Part shown: one piece after another, positions 46,960-54,189 of the stretch | Position numbering within the stretch: position 1 is the stretch's first letter | How the letters are laid out: every line of letters starts with the position of its first letter | Assembly (NCBI RefSeq): GCF_001311135.1 | Contig: NZ_BBAG01000004.1 | Coordinates: 1-64,000 of the forward strand | Source: Secundilactobacillus paracollinoides DSM 15502 = JCM 11969 | Lineage (GTDB): Bacteria > Bacillota > Bacilli > Lactobacillales > Lactobacillaceae | Direction of reading: 5' to 3' | DNA length: 64,000 nucleotides | Translations under genes and position numbers: made by a program | The notes under the pieces: generated by a model | Database searches by the model: none | What the model was told of the DNA's origin: nothing | The model's input: only the letters and a program-made list of their open reading frames with translations

Positions 46960-47589
46960 CTAGTGCGTGTACAGCCACACACGTAACGTCAGCAAATAAT
47001 CTTCAATAATCGGAAGTTCCACGTTCTCCGGCAACAACTTATCTAAGCCATCAATGGTCTGTTGCGACCAGGGGTGGCTTTCTTTTTGTTCAGAGATCAA
47101 GGCCAATTGCGCGGGTGTGAAGTAGCTGGCCAACGCCGGCCGTTTCACATGACCGAACCGGTAACGCATGCCGACGGTCCATAAATAGTTGTAAAGCTTT
47201 TGCTTCGCGTCTGCTGGCACCGTCATGACAGCCGTTAGCGCTTCGATCCGGTCAGTAAAATAGGGTTCCAGTTCGCTGTCGGTTATCGAAAAATGGGTGG
47301 TGAATTGACCGGTAACGGCGGCTGCGTTTAACAGATCCAATACGGCTCGGATAATGTTTGATTCCTGGCCGACTGCGCCTACTTTCTGGTCGTCTGTGGG
47401 GTCCACCACGATTTTATAGGGGTACAGGTAAGATGAGACCAGGTTTAAATCATGGCGCAGCGTCTCTTCATCCGTTCTTAAGTAATCCTTCAAGTCAGTT
47501 AAGGCCGTGTGTTGGGGTGCATGCACCAGCAGCCACAAGGCAAGCTGGGCTTGCCGTTCAACGAGTTCAGGGTTCATGTCTCTAATCAT
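46960..47589 (-). CDS. winged-helix regulator-like protein, family uncertain
   Basis: A 209-residue protein. Residues about 8-60 (ERQAQLALWLLVHAPQHTALTDLKDYLRTDEETLRHDLNLV region) look like the winged helix at the start of BglG/Mga/DeoR-type regulators. The remainder is helical with no domain I can name, and no PRD or PTS motif is seen, so it could be a shortened relative. Starts at 47589 or at ATG 47577. A good cre-like site lies upstream at 47690. Function not assigned. Confidence 0.5.
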   Translation of the reverse strand: MIRDMNPELVERQAQLALWLLVHAPQHTALTDLKDYLRTDEETLRHDLNLVSSYLYPYKIVVDPTDDQKVGAVGQESNIIRAVLDLLNAAAVTGQFTTHFSITDSELEPYFTDRIEALTAVMTVPADAKQKLYNYLWTVGMRYRFGHVKRPALASYFTPAQLALISEQKESHPWSQQTIDGLDKLLPENVELPIIEDYLLTLRVWLYTH

Positions 47590-48265
47590 GTTCAGTCCCT
47601 CCTAATCGGTTAAGTATCTCGTGAGTTAATTCACGTTCATCTTCATTTTCCCAATATTTGACGGGTGTGTCAATAGAATTGAAACAATTTATAAAGCGCT
47701 TTCAACATTTTTAGCTGCGCATTAATCGTAAAGTGGTATAGTTGCGCATTTTATTGCTTTAGTAGCGTAACACACAGATGTAATAAAAATGGTCTTGACG
47801 TCATTTAATACGAAACAGTAGCAGTGGTTGTCTTTGGTGACGATTAGGATCACAGGTCATTCAAACGACCAGCGTCTGTCGGCATTAAATACTGGTCATC
47901 GTACGTTTATGGTTCAGACAAAACAGGTTAATTGTCGCTATTTACAGGTACGGATAACCCTGGATTTACAATTACTATGCCAAACAATAAGGTATTTTTG
48001 ATATTAACTTGTGCGTATTCCTGGTTTAACAGGGCTAATACAAAAATGGCAAAGATGGGTTAACTGTTGGTTAACTAAATGTCTAATTCTTAAATTAAAA
48101 CGCACTTAAACGTTGCTATAACAGCGTTTATCACGATTTACGTTACAGGAATGTGTCAAACGTGATTCTTGAAACAAAATATTAACTATCATGATATTTT
48201 CTGGTAACTGACCTGTCGCACAAGAGGTGTAACTTAGTAAGCGTATCAAATGAGGAGGAATTTTT
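47590..48265. other. long intergenic region with a cre-like site
   Basis: About 675 bases between divergent genes, with no credible reading frame. On the minus strand TTGAAAGCGCTTTAT (47691-47705) matches 14 of 15 positions of the cre consensus and would control the regulator. Closer to the NlpC gene are AT-rich stretches (TTAAAC...TATAAC around 48105-48120) that could be its promoter. Otherwise I see nothing definite. Confidence 0.45.
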
Positions 48266-48996
48266 TTGAAACGAAAGAATGGACATCATTTCTATATGAA
48301 GGTCGGACTACTGGGATTGCTAGGGCTGGTATTGGCGTTAGCGGCCACACCTTAGCCCACGCCGACACGTACGTGAAGGAATCCAGTATGACGCCCACGA
48401 CATACGTTAAAAAGAGTACCGCCGGCGCCATGTACAATTTATCGATCAGTAGCTCAACGGTCACTTTTAGCAGTAAGACCCACTACTTATCGAACTATCC
48501 CAACACGACTTGGGAAGCAACTAAGAAACTTTACGAGAAAAAATCAGACGGCGTTACATACCTGTACTACTACGTGACCAGCAAGTCTGGGAAGGTCAGT
48601 GGTTGGATCTGGAACGGGTACCTTAAAGCTGGTGCCAGTTATGCCACAGTTTATGGCGTGGCTAAAAGTGAACTGGGAAAGTCGTATAGCTATGGGGCAA
48701 CTGGCCCATCATCATTTGACTGTTCTGGCTTGACCCAGTACGTATATGAAAAGGCAGCTTACAAGACGCTGCCACGGACCGCACAGTCACAGTACAACAC
48801 GTACACTCACGTCTCGAAGGCGAACTTAGAGAAGGGTGATCTCGCCTTCTTCGGGACAAGTACCGGCAGCATTACCCACGTCGGGATGTATATCGGCAGC
48901 GGTAAAATGTTGGATGCGCAAGACGATGGTGTGATCACAGAAGCGATTTCGGCACCATGGTGCACGTGGTCGGTTACGCTCGACCAGAAACGTTAG
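48266..48996 (+). CDS. secreted NlpC/P60 peptidoglycan hydrolase (frame broken)
   Basis: TTG 48266 after GAGGAGG gives a signal peptide (MKRKNGHHFYMKVGLLGLLGL, then VLALAATP). One lost base near 48352 breaks the frame just before the LAHAD cleavage region. An SH3-like wall-binding domain follows (residues about 40-115, with ending GKVSGWIWNGYLK), and then an NlpC/P60 domain with catalytic Cys in FDCSGLTQYVY and His in THVGMYIG. Likely cuts peptide stems of the cell wall. It precedes the GH25 gene by 90 bases. Confidence 0.85.
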
Positions 48997-49027
48997 CCCA
49001 ATAATTGATTTGGATAAGGATGCATTG

Positions 49028-49073
49028 GTTAAACGATATCGCGATATGACTCACACGCGCCCTATCGTTTAAC
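49028..49073 (+). promoter_or_regulatory. 11-bp inverted repeat upstream of the GH25 gene
   Basis: GTTAAACGATA (49028-49038) and TATCGTTTAAC (49063-49073) are perfectly complementary with a 24-base spacer that itself holds CGCG twice. No T-run follows, so an operator or leader hairpin is more likely than a terminator. Confidence 0.4.
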
Positions 49074-49086
49074 ATAGAGGAAGGAT

Positions 49087-50016
49087 ATGATTTTTGTGAG
49101 TGAGACAGGTAACCGCCTCGGTGGTCATCGACTGATCATCTGGCTCTTTACAGCAATTTTAGTGGTGTTCGGGAGCTTGAGCATTGCCACGAAGCCGGCC
49201 AAAGCCGCCGTTGGCAGTTCGATTCCCGATCTCTCAGAGTGGCAGGGGAAACTAACCGCTACCGAAGTTCAGAATTTGAAGAAAACAGTGCCGTACGTCA
49301 TCCTACGGGTTCAATACGGGAGAGACTACAAGGACAAAGACTTTGCAACAACCGCAGCCTTATGTAAGAAATACGGGTTGGAATATGGGGTCTACTCATT
49401 TAGCCAGTACTCGAGCACCTCAGATGCCAAGACTGAAGCAAAGGACCTCTACAACCGCGCCCCTGACGCTGACTTCTACGTGAACGACTACGAAGATCAG
49501 ACCGTCACAAGTGGGACCACCAACAGCGCTACCGCAGCTTGGTACACTGAATTACGGTCATTGGCGCCACACAAACGGATCCTGTTTTATTCCTACAACA
49601 GTTTTGCGACTGAATACGCCAACACTGCCATGACCAAGTACGATGGTTACTGGTTGGCCGCTTACCAATCAAGCGAACCAACCACCAGCCATGATCTTTG
49701 GCAATACACCGATTCATGGGCTTCAAGTGCATTGGGTCAAAACGTTGATGCAAGTAAGGAACACAAGCGTAACAAGAGTTGGTTCCTGTCATCACGGGCA
49801 ATCAGCTACAACAAGACCGTCAAGATCACAAAGTCTGGCTATGACATTTGGAAGTCATTAGTATTTACATCAAATGCTGGTACAGCCACGGTCGGTAACA
49901 CGTACACGGCGAAGTACTACTATAACCACTACAACGGGCGGAAATATTACTCACTGTACTCAAACGGCAAGTGGGTCGGCTACATCAATGCCAACGCCGC
50001 TACTGTCACAGACTAA
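49087..50016 (+). CDS. secreted GH25 lysozyme
   Basis: A 309-residue protein with an N-terminal signal peptide (hydrophobic core LIIWLFTAILVVFGSL, then ATKPAKAAV as cleavage region). The GH25 domain begins at IPDLSEWQGKL, with the typical Asp near the first strand, and NDYEDQT carries the catalytic Asp-x-Glu region. Residues after about 225 form an SH3-like wall-binding repeat (WKSLVFTSNAG, then SNGKWVGYINANA). It cleaves the beta-1,4 bond of peptidoglycan. Frame intact; AGAGGAAGG ribosome site. Confidence 0.87.
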   Translation: MIFVSETGNRLGGHRLIIWLFTAILVVFGSLSIATKPAKAAVGSSIPDLSEWQGKLTATEVQNLKKTVPYVILRVQYGRDYKDKDFATTAALCKKYGLEYGVYSFSQYSSTSDAKTEAKDLYNRAPDADFYVNDYEDQTVTSGTTNSATAAWYTELRSLAPHKRILFYSYNSFATEYANTAMTKYDGYWLAAYQSSEPTTSHDLWQYTDSWASSALGQNVDASKEHKRNKSWFLSSRAISYNKTVKITKSGYDIWKSLVFTSNAGTATVGNTYTAKYYYNHYNGRKYYSLYSNGKWVGYINANAATVTD

Positions 50017-50034
50017 TTGAAAGAAGGGCTATCA

Positions 50035-50706
50035 ATGTTACGCAAACAAAAACTAATTACGGCGGTTGCCACTCTGGCAATCTGTGTCGGTGCCGGGGTC
50101 GGCTTATCTAAGGCCGCCTCACTGATCAGTGTTCAGGGGGATTCCGCAACCAGTACCACTCAGTTATCAGTCCCAACCAAGGTCGATTCTGATGGGTCAA
50201 CGGCAAAGGCCAGTTCTGTCAGTGGGACTAACGCCAACGCGAAGATGACATACAAGACAACGGATGACAACGATACGACAGCAACCTATCAGCAACAGAC
50301 AAAGTCTTCTACTGATAAGGCAGCGTCGGACGTTTCAGCTGCTACGCACGGTGGGCAAGCGGTGACCTTGTCAAACGGTACAAAAGCCGAAGAACAGGGC
50401 GTTATGGGCCACGTGATCCTCAACTGGAAGCAGGGCGATTGGACGGTGACCACGGTGACCGACACCTCAACCTTAGCGCATTCCGCGCCATCAACGGTGG
50501 CATCAACGGTGTCAAACCAATTGAAGAAGAATAACATTACCAACCAGGATGTCGATAAGGGTGCTGTCACGGTATACGATACCGCGCAGGATTCACAGGC
50601 AAACCAGATCAGTTGGCAAAATAATAAGAAGGTCTCTACGGTTTCAAGTCAAACTTCGGACACGGCTTTGCAGATTGCTAAGAGTGCTTTGAAGGGAGAT
50701 AAGTAG
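50035..50706 (+). CDS. secreted Ser/Thr-rich hypothetical protein
   Basis: A 223-residue protein. Residues 1-28 form a signal peptide (MLRKQKLITAVATLAICVGA) and the rest is low in hydrophobic residues and rich in Thr, Ser, Ala and Asp, with a more ordered middle (GVMGHVILNWKQGDWTVTTVTD). I do not recognise a family. It follows the GH25 gene by 18 bases behind AGAAGGG, so it is probably co-expressed with it. Its stop codon TAG is the first base triplet of repeat copy C. Confidence 0.7.
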   Translation: MLRKQKLITAVATLAICVGAGVGLSKAASLISVQGDSATSTTQLSVPTKVDSDGSTAKASSVSGTNANAKMTYKTTDDNDTTATYQQQTKSSTDKAASDVSAATHGGQAVTLSNGTKAEEQGVMGHVILNWKQGDWTVTTVTDTSTLAHSAPSTVASTVSNQLKKNNITNQDVDKGAVTVYDTAQDSQANQISWQNNKKVSTVSSQTSDTALQIAKSALKGDK

Positions 50707-50845
50707 AGAGTGGAAGGAAGCGGTTAGAGACCAGAGTGTAAGAGCGATTAGTGAGAAATCCCGGGTTTGGATTTGTCACTAATCGCTCTTACGCGGCCGG
50801 TCTCTGCTTCCTGGAACTCGTTTCGGCTACGTGGCCTAGAAAGAC
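50704..50845 (+). repeat. palindromic 3'-end repeat, copy C
   Basis: Begins TAGAGAGTGGAAGGAAGC, so its TAG is the stop codon of the upstream gene. GTAAGAGCGATTAGTGA (50738-50754) pairs perfectly with 50776-50792. Outer pairs AGAGACC/GGTCTCT and AGGAAGC/GCTTCCT also differ from copy B but remain complementary. The right flank GAACTCGTTTCGGC and the further ACGTGGCCTAGAAAGAC match copy B. Confidence 0.85.
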
Positions 50846-50924
50846 AAGCTTGTAAAGCCTATCTCTCAAGGACCATAGTAAGTATGTTAATTACACAGCC
50901 AATTTTTTCCAACGTAACTATAAA

Positions 50925-50974
50925 GCGCCCCCAACTTAAAATCCTGATTTGGATTTTAGTTGAGGGCGTTTTTG
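50925..50974 (+). terminator. Rho-independent terminator downstream of copy C
   Basis: CGCCC plus AACTTAAAATCC pairs with GGATTTTAGTT plus GGGCG, followed by TTTTT. It probably ends the transcript of the secreted-protein gene after repeat copy C. Confidence 0.85.
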
Positions 50975-50998
50975 TGTTCTAGTTTACTGAGTGCAATT

Positions 50999-51241
50999 GG
51001 CGACGAGCTTTAATACCACATTGTAAAAACGTGTTCAGCAAGGTCAGAGGGCTACTGTGTAAGCAACTCTGGTCAAAAAAGTCAGACTTGGGATCCATTT
51101 TCACTTTACTTAGTGCCACTGGCGACGAGCTTTCATGTCATATTGCCGAAACGTGTTCAGCAAGGTAGAGGGCTCCTGCATAAGCCAACTCTGGCAAAAA
51201 TGCCAGACTTGGGGTCCATTTTCACTTTACTTAGTGCCACT
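50999..51241 (-). repeat. two partial tandem copies of the repeat (D1, D2)
   Basis: GGCGACGAGCTTT recurs at 50999, 51121 and 51242, giving tandem units of 122 and 121 bp. Each of the first two units contains the GTGTTCAGCAAGG end and half of the hairpin (CAACTCTGG...), but lacks the complementary half. Confidence 0.8.
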
Positions 51242-51388
51242 GGCGACGAGCTTTCATGTCACATTGCCGAAACGTGTTCAGCAAGGCAAGGGGCTAACGT
51301 GTAACGAACTCTGACCAAAAAGTCAAGCCCAGACTTTTTGGTCAGAGTTCGTTACACACCGCCCCTAACCCGCCTTGCTTCACACTCT
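51225..51388 (-). repeat. palindromic 3'-end repeat, copy D3 (complete)
   Basis: A complete copy; the inner 24-bp stem is 51301-51324 with 51332-51355, and the outer stem GCAAGGC/GCCTTGC is the same as in copy B. Read on the minus strand, its head AGAGTGTGAAGCAAGGC follows directly on the T-run of the small-RNA-like unit at 51389-51497. Confidence 0.85.
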
Positions 51389-51497
51389 AAAAAACACCCC
51401 CACCAGATCATGCAAAACCTGACAGGGGTGCTATACTGGTCACCCGTTTTCTAGACGGGCAACATGCTTGATGAATTACGAGTTTAATAGTAATTCG
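51389..51497 (-). ncRNA. candidate small RNA gene, copy 1
   Basis: Read on the minus strand: -35 TGGACA (51527-51532), a 17-bp spacer, -10 TATAAT (51504-51509), then about 109 bases ending in a terminator stem (CACCCC/GGGGTG with an inner CAG/CTG) and six Ts. Hairpins GAATTAC/GTAATTC and GCCCGT/ACGGG flank the core GTAATTCATCAAGC (51466-51479 on the plus strand as GCTTGATGAATTAC). The same plan occurs at 54007-54118. No reading frame is evident. Family unknown to me. Confidence 0.6.
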
Positions 51498-51503
51498 GAC
51501 TTC

Positions 51504-51532
51504 ATTATATAAAATTATTGCGAGTCTGTCCA
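51504..51532 (-). promoter_or_regulatory. promoter of candidate small RNA 1
   Basis: TGGACA, 17 bp, TATAAT, read on the minus strand; one mismatch to the sigma-A -35 consensus and a perfect -10. Confidence 0.65.
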
Positions 51533-51566
51533 TGTTTTTACCCAATTGTAACCGGGCTTTAAAATC

Positions 51567-51590
51567 GCTGAAACGTGTTAGCAACAGGGT
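51567..51590 (-). repeat. decayed fragment of the palindromic repeat end
   Basis: GCTGAAACGTGTTAGCAACAGG resembles the conserved GCCGAAACGTGTTCAGCAAGG end of copies D2 and D3. The hairpin part is missing. Confidence 0.4.
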
Positions 51591-51652
51591 GTTACTTTAT
51601 TTTTTGATATTTAATTCCGCTGTTTATTGCTTTGGCTCTGCCCGCTGGACTG

Positions 51653-51847
51653 TTACTTTAACTTTGGCAACACAGACTTCTTTAAAAAGATCACTAATTG
51701 ATCATATTGTTCTTGGTCTTTAGGTGTTGGAAACTGCGTTAGGTCAATTGTTGGCACCTTCAGCTCTTCCCTCAGTCTTGTCACAAACGCTTTTCGGGTC
51801 ATAAAGTCTGTGTCGCCTTTATGCCCACCAATCGAATAGAATTGCAT
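51653..51847 (-). CDS. hypothetical 64-residue protein
   Basis: A small basic protein (MQFYSIGGHKGDTDFMTRKAF) with a Lys-rich end. It starts 31 bases after the degV stop on the same strand, so it may share its transcript. I do not recognise it; no signal peptide or membrane segment. The ribosome site is weak (AAAAGAGA). It may be a remnant of a longer gene. Confidence 0.4.
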   Translation of the reverse strand: MQFYSIGGHKGDTDFMTRKAFVTRLREELKVPTIDLTQFPTPKDQEQYDQLVIFLKKSVLPKLK

Positions 51848-51877
51848 GTTAATTGTCTCTTTTCATTTAAAGGATTA

Positions 51878-52748
51878 CTACACCGGCCATTGTTGCCAAT
51901 CATAAGCCCACAATACCGCCATTGTACCGGCGCCCACGTGAACGCCCAGTACGGGTCCCAAGATGGATTCGTCGATCACCATGTCCGGGAAACTAGCGTG
52001 TAGATCTGTGACCCACTGTTGTTGGCGCTCGGCGTTGTCGGCGTTGATCACGGTGAACCGTAGCGGCACCTTGCTTGTTTCATAAGCGTTGGCAACTTTT
52101 TTTCTTAATGGCATTATATGCGCGCCGCATCGTGTGTTCACGCTCGATGGCGACAATTTGACCGTCTTCGTTAAACGTCAGGATCGGTTTCACCCGCAAC
52201 AGGTTCCCCACCAGACTTGAGGCGTTTGAAAGGCGTCCCGTATGAACGAGGTGTGACAGGTCGTCCACGACAAAGTAGGCGTCAATGGTATCGCGAAACT
52301 TGGTCAGCGCGGCGATAATTTCTTCCGGCGTCTTTCCAGCTTCAACCAAACGAGCGGCCAGTAACGCTAAGTTAGCTTCGCCAGCTGATGCGATCATTGA
52401 ATCAAACGGGTACACCTTGATGTTCGTGACACTCGGCACGAACTGTTCAAGATTGTTGAAGAAGGTAGTGATACCGGATGATAGGTGGATACTGATGACA
52501 GCGTCGTACCCTTCATCGGCCAACTGGTCGTACATGTCCTGCATTTGCCCGAGGGTGATCTGTGATGTTGACGGCATGATGGGGTCTGCAGCCATGCGCT
52601 TATAAAATTCTGCGGTTGTGATGTCAACGTTATCAAGGAAGGTCTGCTTGCCAAAGATGACGGTGATGGGCATCACGTGGATGTTGTATTTCTTGACGTC
52701 CTCGAAATCAAGGTACGTTGCTGAATCGGTTACCACTGCAATTTTCAT
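51878..52748 (-). CDS. degV: DegV family fatty-acid-binding protein (frame broken)
   Basis: DegV/FakB-type proteins bind a fatty acid and can present it to the kinase FakA. The N-terminal IAVVTDSATYLDFEDV, the STSQITLGQM region and SSGITTFFNN plus DSMIASAGEA are typical. The frame is lost at a run of seven As near 52098, where six would restore AIKKKVANAYETSK. The C-terminal part ends with LGVHVGAGTMAVLWAYDW, the normal family end. Full length is about 290 residues. Confidence 0.88.
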
Positions 52749-53020
52749 GGGTTGAGCACCCTCCGAAATTTCCTAGTTTTAGTGATACGTTAGTGTCAAA
52801 ATGTGTATTTTGCGTAAAAAACTAGTTCCAGTTTAACGAACCGAGGTAGAAAATTCAATTAAGTTGTCGACGGGCATACCGAAATTGTGAACACTTGTCA
52901 AAAAAATTGGTAATCGTTAAGGGCTTTCACTAACGGCCGTTGAATATGACATGTTATAATAACTGTAATATTTTTAACGGTTGTTTATTAACGCGCAGAT
53001 TGGCTAAGTGGGGTGGATGT

Positions 53021-53674
53021 ATGATGAGCAGTGCCCATAACGGAATGCTAAGCATTAGTGATAATCAACAGTTGCTGCTTGATCATAAGCCGCAACTCAT
53101 TTACTGTGCCAGTCAGTTTAAACATGTTGATCTGAGTCTGGCTCAGGCAATCATTGATTATGCAACAACTGAGGCCTTTAATCAAAACGATATTGACGTG
53201 TTATTACATTTGGTGGATGCCTTTCGTTTTATCCTGATCAACACCAACACCTTTACGTTTCGAACGATTCAGCGCATCAATCAGCTTGTCGTGGGTCCCG
53301 GTGTGGCTGGCGCTGGTAAGTTGCGAACTGCTACGATCCGTCATTTGGCACCGAGGAGTCAATGGGTACCACCGATTCCGGACCAAACGGAACGTGAGAC
53401 GTACCTGATTGAACTGTTGACCAGCCGGCAACCGGTGACGGACCAAGCGATTGACCTGTTTTTAGATATTTGTCGGCTCCAGTATTTTGTGTCAGGTAAT
53501 CAGCGGACTGCTTTGTTTGCGGCGAACAACCTGTTGCTCAGTCAAGGCGCCGGTGTGCTGACGATTCCGGCTGACAAACACGATGTTTTTCGGGAGCTGT
53601 TGGATGCCTTTTGTTTGAGCGGGGATGATGAGATGGTGAAGCAGTGGTTGTATGAATTTGGATTGGTGAATTGA
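53021..53674 (+). CDS. Fic/Fido-domain protein without the catalytic histidine
   Basis: A 217-residue protein. The helical body resembles the Fic fold, and CRLQYFVSGNQRTALFAANNLLL aligns with the active-site motif HPFxxGNGRxxR. Here the histidine is replaced by glutamine and the proline by tyrosine, while Phe, Gly-Asn and Arg remain. Canonical AMP transfer therefore seems unlikely. Similar variants without the histidine occur among Firmicutes Fic proteins as far as I recall. ATG 53021 behind GTGGGGTGG is preferred over 52940. Monocistronic, with its own terminator. Confidence 0.7.
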   Translation: MMSSAHNGMLSISDNQQLLLDHKPQLIYCASQFKHVDLSLAQAIIDYATTEAFNQNDIDVLLHLVDAFRFILINTNTFTFRTIQRINQLVVGPGVAGAGKLRTATIRHLAPRSQWVPPIPDQTERETYLIELLTSRQPVTDQAIDLFLDICRLQYFVSGNQRTALFAANNLLLSQGAGVLTIPADKHDVFRELLDAFCLSGDDEMVKQWLYEFGLVN

Positions 53675-53706
53675 ATTGGTGATTGTATAAGTGCGAGTAT
53701 GTATGG

Positions 53707-53742
53707 GTCGGCTGCCTTGAATTAGGGCTGGCTCTTTTTTTG
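53707..53742 (+). terminator. Rho-independent terminator after the Fic-like gene
   Basis: GGGTCGGCT can pair with GGCTGGCTC through several G-U pairs, followed by TTTTTTT. Confidence 0.6.
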
Positions 53743-53841
53743 TGTTAAAGGCGATTGTATGCTAGTTGATATGTACTACGGATGGGTAGTGTGATGGAGG
53801 TAGTGAGCTTTTGATGCACTTTTCTTTTTTGATTTCCGAAA

Positions 53842-54002
53842 GGACCCGTTTGGCATGGTGTTCTACTTTTATCTAGCCGAAACGTGCGACACGGGGCAAG
53901 GAGTTGCACCTAGTGGACTTCGCCCGCAAAAGCCAAGCCCCGGCTTTTACGGGTAAAGTCCACTAGGCTCCACTCCTTAACCGCCCCTGGTTCTGCACTC
54001 TA
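53842..54002 (-). repeat. palindromic 3'-end repeat, copy E
   Basis: A 161-bp copy. Inner stems CCTAGTGGACTT (53909-53920) with AAGTCCACTAGG (53956-53967) and AAAAGCC/GGCTTTT, outer AAGGAGT/ACTCCTT and GGGGC/GCCCC. All differ from copies B-D but pair. The far end, ACGTTTCGGC, TAAAAGTAG, TGCCAA (minus strand), matches copy B. The head TAGAGTGC follows the T-run of candidate small RNA 2. Confidence 0.85.
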
Positions 54003-54006
54003 CTCT

Positions 54007-54118
54007 AAAAAAGCATCCCTCCCCGATCCATGCAAAGAAAGGGGTGGGATGCTTTGGGTGTAAATCTGGTTTCCGAGCAGATTCACGGGCTTGATGAATT
54101 ACCTTGTTTCGGTAAATC
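54007..54118 (-). ncRNA. candidate small RNA gene, copy 2
   Basis: Read on the minus strand: -35 TAGACA (54148-54153), 17-bp spacer, -10 TATAAT (54125-54130), then about 112 bases. Hairpin TTACC/GGTAA, the core GTAATTCATCAAGC (plus strand 54089-54102), hairpin ATCTG/CAGAT, and a strong terminator (AAAGCATCCC...GGGATGCTTTTTT, 54007-54055). The architecture and length match the unit at 51389-51497 although the stems differ in sequence. Confidence 0.6.
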
Positions 54119-54124
54119 GTATAT

Positions 54125-54153
54125 ATTATATGGTGGTTCGAGAACTTTGTCTA
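54125..54153 (-). promoter_or_regulatory. promoter of candidate small RNA 2
   Basis: TAGACA, 17 bp, TATAAT on the minus strand, the same geometry as at 51504-51532. It lies in the space before the 3' end of the metallophosphoesterase gene. Confidence 0.65.
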
Positions 54154-54189
54154 GTCATTTCAGGAAAAAAGTTCTTAAATTTTGGCGGG

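Noticed and set aside
51113-51304. Open frame of 63 residues in the repeat array
   Set aside because: It lies inside tandem repeat units D2/D3, has no ribosome site and its translation just mirrors the repeat.
50999-51388. CRISPR-like array
   Set aside because: The repeats are about 121 bp, directly joined, without short uniform repeats and unique spacers, and no cas gene is near. They are copies of the hairpin element.
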